From Cudoniella acicularis (lineage: Eukaryota; Ascomycota; Leotiomycetes; Helotiales; Helotiaceae), in assembly GCA_013054445.1 (NCBI GenBank), contig JAAMPI010001138.1, positions 1 through 19,018 on the forward strand: a DNA stretch of 19,018 nucleotides. The letters run 5' to 3'. Both the position numbers and the translations under genes were made by a program. The notes beneath the pieces were generated by a model that saw only the letters and a program-made list of their open reading frames with translations, did not search any database and was not told the origin of the DNA. This document shows positions 8,728-15,534 of this stretch, one piece after another; within the stretch, counting starts at the first letter, position 1; every line of letters starts with the position of its first letter.

Positions 8728-8985
8728 CAAATTTTTCCTTCTAGCCGAGGATTTGCGGCAAAATGTGGCTCAATTCCGGCTCTCTCCAACTTTTCAGGTG
8801 TCCAAGGCCTTGTGTTACCCCTCCATACTTTCGAAGGAGCCTTATTAATTATTTATCCTGCCGCTTGTGATACCCCGCACTAATGATCTTTTCGGGTTCT
8901 CGTTCTTCCGTAGACTTCTCATTAGTCAGATTGTCGAAATTGAATTTGTCAGTGAAAGGATTTTGGTTCTGTGTACCTTCGAATT

Positions 8986-9021
8986 ATTGTTCTCTGCATA
9001 GAAAGGATTGTTCTCTGCATA
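8986..9021 (+). repeat. 15-base direct repeat, 2 copies
   Basis: ATTGTTCTCTGCATA occurs at 8986-9000 and 9007-9021, separated by GAAAGG. Confidence 0.9.
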
Positions 9022-9200
9022 TCAAAGATTCAACATGTGTAACCTGAGAGTGACGCGACCCATATATACACTACACGTTATTAAAAACTTCATGAGTACT
9101 TCATTCCTTCACCTGTACGTAAAATTCACAATACTACATCAGAACATCACACTCTTTCAAGAAAATCCAAATCAGTTCTGCTCTCAGTCCTTCATAAAAA

Positions 9201-10510
9201 ATGTCACTCACATTCGACCCCAACACCTGGTACTCCCTCTCCTTTGCAACTGGATCCCCCTCCTCCCTCTTCGGAATCCCCTTCTACAAAACCTCCCTAA
9301 GCGGATACCAAACCGGCGCCGTAGTCATGAATAACACAGATCACACCTCCCCCTACCAACACTGGCAAATCTTCCCCTACGACGCTACGTACTCCATTCT
9401 CCGCTCCAAGAGCGCTGGTCCCACTGGCCTTCTCACCGTTGAGCTTAACCCAGACAATTCTTCCCCAACGGCGGATTGGTTGACAATGCCAATTATACTG
9501 GGCACGACGGTAGAGGATGAGGGGACGCTATGGCAGTTTTTGCCGTGCGATGATGATGAGGGGAGTTTTTACTTGGTTAATAAAGTGAATGGCACCGGGT
9601 GGCATATGCAGGTTTACATTAATAGGGTGTGGTTGGTTATGAGTCCTAATGTTAGTTGGCCGCAGCCGGATCAGGCGTATGTGAGTAGTGCTTTGGGGGC
9701 GATTGATGATGTTTTGTATTCGAGCGTTCCCGTATGTTTTTTTTCCCTTTTCCTTCTTTTCTCTTGGCAACTCTTCCTACTTTCAAAACTTAATGGATAT
9801 TAATGAGGTAGACTGATTCTTTTGGGCAGGGTTTAAGCACAACTTTAGGATTGCAACCATCAACCGCCGCGGCGTCTTCGTCAACAGTGCAACCACTCAC
9901 CACCACCAGTATTGCCTTCCCTCCCACAGTTTCATCTTCTTCTACCACCTTGGCGACACCGTTGCCATCTTCTTCAAACTCGAATTCGTCCTCTTCCCTA
10001 CTAACCCCGCCAATCTCACCCACTACTAGCATTCTGCAACCCACCAACACTTCCTCATTGAACTTTCCCACCACCACCATCTTACAACCCAGCAACATCA
10101 CCTCCCCATCCAACGGTCCAAGCATAACAAGCACCGCCCCAATAGTCCCAGCAACAACGCATCCAACCCCCTCCACCCCACCACTATCCACAACCATAGG
10201 CCTCCACCTCGGTATTGGCATCGCCTTCTTCTTACTCGCCTCCTACATCATCTTCTTCCTCTTTTTCCGCCGTCGTCGCTGCCTTCTTTCTGAAAAAAAG
10301 GAAATTGCAAAACCGAGTAGTGATACAACACCGGGATCAGAATTCGTCGCACCGGATGATACTACTGTTGCCGAGAATGCATTTGAGATGGATGCCGTGA
10401 AGCATTTTTATCCGAGGGAATTGGATGCGCATCGACCTGCTGCTGAGGTTCCTGCTTTTGGGATGAGAGGGGGTAGGGGTAATGGTAGAGAGGGGTTGGA
10501 GGGGGGATGA
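9201..10510 (+). CDS. beta-trefoil lectin-like, Ser/Thr stalk, single-span membrane protein
   Basis: Exons 9201-9731 and 9830-10510 encode 403 residues. Residues 1-150 look like a beta-trefoil (QxW) lectin-type domain, with HWQIFP at 54-59 and LWQFLP at 110-115. Residues 178-300 are a Ser/Thr/Pro stalk likely to be O-glycosylated. One membrane span lies at about 301-323 and is followed by RRRR (324-327). The tail of about 75 residues ends in a Gly-rich stretch. No N-terminal signal peptide is visible, so topology would rest on the internal span with the lectin part outside (positive-inside rule). The ATG context AAAAAATGTC is good. A surface carbohydrate-binding sensor or adhesin is a guess. 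A G6 run at 10501-10506 precedes the stop, and a tail-like frame continues beyond it, so the true C-terminus may be longer. Confidence 0.75.
9732..9829 (+). other. intron of the lectin-like gene (98 bp, phase 0)
   Basis: The donor is GTATGT, followed by a long polypyrimidine tract; CTGAT at about 9813-9817 is the branch point and GGGCAG the acceptor. It joins VLYSSVP to GLSTTLG, exactly at the border of the trefoil domain and the stalk. Confidence 0.85.
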
Positions 10511-10867
10511 GGAGTGGGGCGTGGAGTTTTGGGACGAGTATTAGGGAGAGAATTAATGATGAGGGGATGGAGGTGGAGAGGGAGAGGGAGATGGATGATG
10601 ATATTGTGGTTGTTAGTCCGGGACCGAGTCCAGGGTGGATATGAGGGGATGTGTTATGATAGGTATGTTTAATGTGTTGAATGAGTTGTTGGAGGGGAGA
10701 AGGAGAGGCGTGATCTTGGGGAAGAGATGAGTGGGCGTTGGGGTTTTGGGACGAGTGCAAGGATGGATGATAAGGGGAGGGAGAGGGAAATGGAGGATGG
10801 CATGGGTATGAGTATGAGTATGAGTACGGGTGCGGATAGTCATGGGCCGGGACCAGGCTGGATGTAA
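10507..10867 (+). repeat. duplicated C-terminal tail cassette, two diverged copies
   Basis: Copy 1 (10507-10644) reads as a 45-codon frame starting MRSGAWSFGTS and ending VSPGPSPGWI-stop. Copy 2 (10727-10867) reads as a 46-codon frame starting MSGRWGFGTS and ending HGPGPGWM-stop. Both have an acidic/basic middle (EREREM / REREME). The offset is 220 bp. Copy 2 is in the same frame as the lectin-like ORF and copy 1 is one frame off. A GTATGT at 10663 follows copy 1. These may be alternative or decayed last exons of the lectin-like gene. Confidence 0.6.
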
Positions 10868-11025
10868 GGGATTGACTATTATATTAAGTTATATATTTCT
10901 CAATGTGTTATTAGGGGGTGGAGGGTAAGGAGAATGAGAATGTGTTCTCTTTAACTGCTTGTTTCTGAGTCTGTTTTAAGACATTGCTCTAGATACTTAA
11001 AGGCATCTAGAAAACCCCTAGCTTC

Positions 11026-12167
11026 TTAACCATAAACATACTTCGGTCCCAAAAACTCCTGTACCAATTCCCACCTGCTGGGATCCTCACCCCTCTCCTC
11101 AGTCTTCACACGCCTAATCGTATCACGCGTCGCCAGCAAACTATCAATCCCCGTCTCTTCAACCTCACCCAAAACAGCTTCAACCCACGCCTCCACAGTC
11201 AACGACGAATCTCCGTATTCGCTTACGTAGGGATACAGGTCGGGGTTCACGGCTGTGTTTACCTGCGCTGGAAACGCGGCTTGTTCTCTTTTTAAGAGGA
11301 AGGCGATGAAGTTGACGACGAGGGAGATGGGGATGCGTATTGCCCCGATGTTTGAGCTGTTCTCTTCATCGGTGGGGATGTCGTCTCGGTTTAGCACTGC
11401 AGTATTGACACGCAAGCTGTTGAAATCGATCGGTGCACTGAGATGCGCCTCATCGCCTGTGCGGACGAGGATGGTGTGTTGCTCCGACCAACGGAAACCG
11501 TAGTCCTCAGAACTAGTGTCAAGGTGCTCGAGGTTTTCCCATTTGTCGAAGACCATAATAGTTGCCCTATTTAGGGGAAGTAGATGGTAGTGTTCTAAAT
11601 CTTGAAGATTCTTCGGTAGAGTGCTTGTATCATCAGTCCGGTGCGCTTGCTCCAGCAGCGAAGCAGCAGCATCGCAAAGCTCTAAGTGCGATTTGACGAT
11701 ATCAGGTATCAAGCAGGGACTTGTAGGGATAGCTCTAAATTGACTCGCAATAAAACTGCCGAACCCGATATTACGAAAGTCATCATGGGATTGAAACCAT
11801 TGGTGATAAAGAGCCACGATGGGAACACCTGGAACTAAGTCATCCTCTTGAGCTTCGTAAGTCCAGTAGAGGGTCGTGACTTTATTGCAGAACATGGCCA
11901 GTTTTCTTCGGACATGAAGTTGGGATGTTAGGTGTCGATCTCGTAACACTAGTTCGGTATATTCGTCTGCGAGCTGGATATTTAGTCTGACCCATTAGCT
12001 GAATTTGACGTCGCGGCGCCAGTAGTAGTAGAAGTTTCGGAGTTCGGTTTTGAATTTTGAGAGAGTGTGTGGAGGGAGGAGTTGTGAGGTTGGGAGTAAG
12101 GACTATTTGGGGTCATTGAGGTTGGAAAATTGGGGGCGGTTGAGGGGAGGGGGGAGGTTGGTTCCAT
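11026..12167 (-). CDS. hypothetical protein with damaged or misread 5' end
   Basis: I do not recognise this protein. The securely open part runs from the first in-frame ATG at 11895 to the stop at 11026-11028 (289 residues, ending GPKYVYG); it is soluble, rich in acidic residues and Trp, with no membrane span. Upstream the same frame stays coding-like (LNIQLADEYTELVLRDRH, then FYYYWRRDVKF) except for a TAA at 11995-11997. Further up, an ATG at 12167 opens a Pro/Ser-rich frame beginning MEPTSPLPSTAP that is out of phase; it would join at a CTCTCTC run (coding strand; 12059-12065) if two bases were removed there. The gene may thus be a pseudogene, carry sequence errors, or simply start at 11895. 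It is divergent from the ORF at 12316. Confidence 0.5.
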
Positions 12168-12315
12168 TGTTGTGTCTGTGATGAGAGATTGGAGTGTTGC
12201 ATTTGAGGTTTAAAGTTTTGGTTCGGGAAATCGACAGTGGTGGCTATATTTCACCGGGTGGATCGCCGAGAGGTAAGTATTATATATTTGTCCGACGTGA
12301 AATTCAGTTTCTTCG
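12168..12315. promoter_or_regulatory. short divergent intergenic region
   Basis: About 150 bp separate the candidate 5' end of the minus-strand gene from the ATG at 12316. It would have to hold both promoters. A TATATAT-like stretch lies at about 12281-12287. Confidence 0.35.
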
Positions 12316-13002
12316 ATGTCGTCGCCAGAGTCAATGGTCTCCGACAGTTCGTCCCGGTCATCTCGTTCTTCTTCGATCTCATCTGCCTCGTCGTTGATGA
12401 GCGCGCCGATCTCGTCCAAATCACTGGATGTTCAGGCGCGCTGTCGCTATGCGAAGCTCTGCAGTGAGAGGCAGAACCGAACCGTGATTGCTACTGTCCC
12501 AGAGGGATACTGCGACAACGGCCCGACCTCATCACCAGAATCATACACTGGACCTGTCGGCAAGGATTTTCTTGATTTATCTCTCGATACGCCATTGGTG
12601 AGACGAGAGGTTGACATGGAGTACTTTTCCAAAGATGAAGAGGCTGCTCGTGCTCTCCAAGAACTCCACAATCATCCCCGATCAGTAGAGTCACCAAACA
12701 GAGCTGGCGCCAAGCGAAGCAGACCACAGTCAATCGATAACTCTCTACAAGAGAATGTTCGAGAGATGTTGAGCGGTCGTTATCTGTCAATTGAGAGCAA
12801 CTGGTCCGAAGACCTCATTCGATCACGTGCTCTCCGAACTAGTCCCACTCAAGTTGCAGTCCGACCCACATCAAACTCATCGATGGGACGGAAGCGGGTA
12901 TGCTGTGCATCAGAAGCAGCACGAAGTTTACCACAAAATAACCTTCACCCCGCCCTAGGCGGCTTCGGCGGCCCGGGGATGTGGGAAGGTATCCTCAATT
13001 AA
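12316..13002 (+). CDS. hypothetical Ser-rich protein
   Basis: This is a 228-residue single-exon ORF that I do not recognise. Residues 1-40 are dominated by Ser with interspersed Arg (SSSRSSRSSSISSASS), which looks disordered and phosphorylatable. The middle (about 80-170) is mixed and could be partly helical (KDEEAARALQELHNHP, LQENVREMLSG). A basic AKRSRP element at about 132-137 could serve in nuclear localisation. The C-terminus is Gly-rich, ending GMWEGILN. No signal peptide or membrane span is seen. The open frame of 687 bases in a non-repetitive stretch and its divergent placement support a real gene, but there is no family evidence. Confidence 0.5.
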   Translation: MSSPESMVSDSSSRSSRSSSISSASSLMSAPISSKSLDVQARCRYAKLCSERQNRTVIATVPEGYCDNGPTSSPESYTGPVGKDFLDLSLDTPLVRREVDMEYFSKDEEAARALQELHNHPRSVESPNRAGAKRSRPQSIDNSLQENVREMLSGRYLSIESNWSEDLIRSRALRTSPTQVAVRPTSNSSMGRKRVCCASEAARSLPQNNLHPALGGFGGPGMWEGILN

Positions 13003-13204
13003 TAATCACACCTGAAAAAATTCGACCTATACATATGACCTCAAAAAACTTGTCACAACAGTTAATTTCCTTTGTCTCAAAACCTGGTTCGTCGGCTGCA
13101 TATATGCGTGCTTGGGGGGAGCTGGTTGTGGCTCGTTCACATACTGTCTAGAACTAGAAGGACAAACACTACATATCGTCTGGATGGTTTTTAGATGGTT
13201 CTCT

Positions 13205-13213
13205 GGGGGGGGG
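13205..13213 (+). repeat. G9 homopolymer
   Basis: Nine consecutive G, prone to length errors and slippage. Confidence 0.95.
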
Positions 13214-13264
13214 TTCAGGGAAGGAGTCGCAACAATTCAGTCTCTCGGTCTTGCATAGCATGGA

Positions 13265-13276
13265 TTTTTTTTTTTT
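13265..13276 (+). repeat. T12 homopolymer
   Basis: Twelve consecutive T about 260 bp after the stop of the Ser-rich ORF; it lies in the probable 3' flank. Confidence 0.95.
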
Positions 13277-13685
13277 GTGCCGGAGCCTGGAAGCACAACA
13301 ACACCCACCCTTGTACGTTAGTAGGTTTGAGCTTTTGAAAGATGCGCGTTATTAGTCAAATGCTGCATTTTATGGAGTAGTGAGTGGAGGTGGGGAAATG
13401 AAACTCTGGGGGTTGGGTGGCGGCAGTGGAGCGAACAAGCAGATATACTTGTGGAATTTGCACGGATTCGGAGTTCTTTGATACAAAGGGAACGATTCTC
13501 TGAGACTCAGATCGCAGATTCTTGATCTCGATCCTATTATCTTTGTCTATACTCTTGACTAGCCTGGCTTGGCTGGCTGGCTGGATGGGAATGTGCAATG
13601 GATTGGGATGGGATGAGAAACACATCAACTGATGTTTTTGCAGATCTGGATTTGATCTCTGGGTTTTTAAATCATAGGACTTGAA

Positions 13686-13715
13686 AGGCCTAAGCCTAGG
13701 CCTAAGCCTAGGCCT
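13686..13715. repeat. alternating hexamers AGGCCT/AAGCCT (2.5 x 12 bp)
   Basis: The order is AGGCCT, AAGCCT, AGGCCT, AAGCCT, AGGCCT without interruption. AGGCCT is a perfect palindrome and the whole block is nearly self-complementary. Confidence 0.95.
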
Positions 13716-13849
13716 GACTTTTTCTTTGAGAGAATTAGGGATCCTAAATGCAAGCCATTTATTTGCTGGTAGATGATGAGTTTGTTTCTTTGAGTTGAGT
13801 TGAGTGCGTGGTGATTTGATGATTTGATATGTGTGAGAGTGAGGGATCT

Positions 13850-14275
13850 GCGAGTGCTGACTACTGACGTGGTGATGTGGTGTGACGTGGTGTGTTGTGG
13901 TGACGGAGGAGGGATGCGGAGGGGAGGGGAGGAAGGGAGGAAAGTAAGTGCCTTCCTGCTGGAACTGGGTCATGCTCATCTAGTGGTGATAGTGATGACT
14001 GTTCTAATTCGATGGAGGTGGCCTGCGAGTGCCGAGTGCCGAGTGCCGATTGCTGATATGGTGATGTCTATGGGAGAAAAAGAGCAAAAGTAAGTCGCTC
14101 CTGGCGGATCTGTGCCATACTTATCTAGTGATGATAATGGTGACGGTGGTGACTGCCCTGGTTTGACAAGTGTGGTCTACGAGCGCCGACTACCACCAAC
14201 TGCTGACTGCTGCCAAAACGGTAATGTTCGAGGTGAGTACCATCCTGAGTCCTCGTGCTCACTTGATGGATGGAT
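13850..14275 (+). repeat. diverged tandem repeat, about 145-175 bp unit, 3 copies
   Basis: Units start with GCGAGTGC at 13850, GCGAGTGCC at 14025 and CGAGCGCC at about 14180. Inside are AAAGTAAGT at 13941 and 14087 (GAGGTGAGT at about 14230) and CTCATCTAGTGGTGAT at 13975 versus CTTATCTAGTGATGAT at 14120. The first copy carries an extra G-rich insertion; the third is the weakest. Confidence 0.65.
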
Positions 14276-14442
14276 TCCTCATAAATGAGGAGATAGAAGA
14301 GGGAATCATTCTCATTGAAGAGAACAGGAGAACAGGAATATCGGGTTCCTGTGGGTTCTTCTGCTTCTTGAGTGATGCCGGAGCCTAGAATCTGGAGCCT
14401 GGAGCTGATCGGAGATGAGGGGAGAGCGGGTTGGTGGGGGCG

Positions 14443-14450
14443 GTCACGTG
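14443..14450. promoter_or_regulatory. palindrome TCACGTGA
   Basis: A perfect 8-bp palindrome containing the CACGTG E-box, in an otherwise gene-free region. It is a possible bHLH site; no adjacent gene start makes a function clear. Confidence 0.25.
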
Positions 14451-14809
14451 ATTTGAGGGAATGGTTGGTTGGTTGTTACCTAGGCGCGTGGGTAAGTAGG
14501 TAGGTAGGCCTGAGGTGGGATTTTTGAGTGTGGATGAGTGGATGGATGGATGAATAGATGAGGGGAGGGGGTCGTTAGGTGAGTGGGTGGATTGTTAATT
14601 TGTGGAGGAAGATGCAGGAGTGGGAGTCGAAGAATCTGGAGAGGAAGAGCTGAGGGGTCAAGGAGCCGAGGAGTAGAGGAGTTTGCTTGCTAAGACTGCA
14701 GGTAGGAAAGACTGGTACCTTGAGGTTTGATGATCTCGACGAGTTTACCGGTTATTTAGCTTGCAAGTGCATTCAGTATTTCGTTGTGATTTGGTGTTTT
14801 TATTCGCGG

Positions 14810-15360
14810 CTTAGGCATTGTGTTAGGGATTGGTTTTAGTGTTATATTGTGTTTTTGAGTTTGACTTAGATTTGCGTACATTGTGAAGAGGAAGAGGAAG
14901 AGGAAGGCTCCAGTGAGTCTTGGTGACTGGGGAGGGTGTTGGAACATTCTTCAGAACTGCAAGTGGAGTTTTGATGGGATAGAGTTGAATTTTCTTGTGT
15001 TTGTTCGTTGTTATTGAGAGAGGTGTAGACTGTATAGTTACGGTTTTGTAGTGGTTTTTCGTGCTTTTGAATTCGAACTTGAATCTGCGGATGTTATGAG
15101 GAAGAAGAGAGGAGGAAGGCTCGAGTGAGTCTCGGTGGCTAGGGAGGGTGTAGGAACGTTACGAGCACTTGTGTGTGCAGTTTTTAGTAGGCTGGGGATA
15201 ATTTTCTTGTGTTTGTTGGCTGTTTTTGAGAGAGGTGCCATGTGTTAACGGATCTGGTGCTCTCGTAATTGGCTTGATCTGTTTGGTTTTTATTTGGATT
15301 CTTTTGACGGGTAAGGACTCGAGGAGGGCGGGAATAGTTTCTTGCTCACGCACGTCCTTG
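14810..15360 (+). repeat. 212-bp tandem duplication, two clear copies and a degenerate third
   Basis: Matching segments lie exactly 212 bp apart: AGGAAGGCTC at 14901 and 15113, TTTCTTGTGTTTGTT at 14991 and 15203, and TTGAGAGAGGTG at about 15014 and 15226. GGGAGGGTGTTGGAAC also pairs with GGGAGGGTGTAGGAAC. Similarity extends upstream to about 14810. After 15234 a shortened, weaker third copy may run to about 15360. Confidence 0.85.
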
Positions 15361-15534
15361 TGTCTAGGACTCTAGGCTGTCGACTTTTCTGAGAAGAGAA
15401 GTCATGGTTTATTCATCGTCTAGTGTCGTGCAATCTAGCCTACAAACGGAAATCAATCACCTCATTTGCTGTGCTCCTTCCCTTCACAGTACTGTTCCTA
15501 TTTCCAAATCCAAGGGCCATCCGTCCAAAGAAAC

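Larger units (their letters stand above)
8311..9200. other. gene-free region upstream of the lectin-like gene
   Basis: About 890 bp show no convincing ORF on either strand. They contain inverted repeats (8675-8686 and 8711-8727), a 10-base direct repeat (8681-8690 and 8764-8773) and a 15-base direct repeat (8986-9000 and 9007-9021). The last 200 bp are AT-rich with TATATA at about 9062-9067, suitable for the promoter of the gene at 9201. Confidence 0.5.
13003..15534. other. 2.5-kb region without convincing genes, rich in simple and tandem repeats
   Basis: The plus strand is strongly G+T rich from about 13.8 to 15.3 kb. The region holds a G9 run, a T12 run, GGCT repeats at about 13564-13585, an AGGCCT/AAGCCT array, two diverged tandem arrays (13850-14275 and 14810-15360) and GGAT/GGTA repeats at about 14490-14560. 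ORFs here are low-complexity or repeat-derived. Confidence 0.6.

Noticed and set aside
8645..8848. 67-codon plus-strand ORF
   Set aside because: It begins at a non-ATG codon, lies in a region of inverted repeats and has no protein-like features.
10362..10843. Overlapping minus-strand ORFs of 132 and 76 codons with HTHTHT and Pro/Ser runs
   Set aside because: They are complements of the purine-rich tail cassettes and do not look like proteins.
12273..12307. GTAAGT...CAG intron just before the Ser-rich ORF
   Set aside because: At 35 nt it is shorter than any other intron seen here, and no coding exon precedes it.
12210..12419. Acidic minus-strand ORF (ADEIEEERDDRDE)
   Set aside because: It is the complement of the Ser codons of the plus-strand ORF at 12316 and ends soon after; the plus-strand frame is much longer.
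13356..13979. 207-codon minus-strand ORF
   Set aside because: It is His/Pro/Ser/Thr low complexity, its middle is the AGGCCT array (RPRLRPRLRP), its start lies in the tandem repeat, and nothing in it resembles a domain.
14756..15353. Three minus-strand ORFs of 63-67 codons
   Set aside because: They are read from the 212-bp repeat, are short and Lys/Thr/Pro-rich, and have no conserved order.
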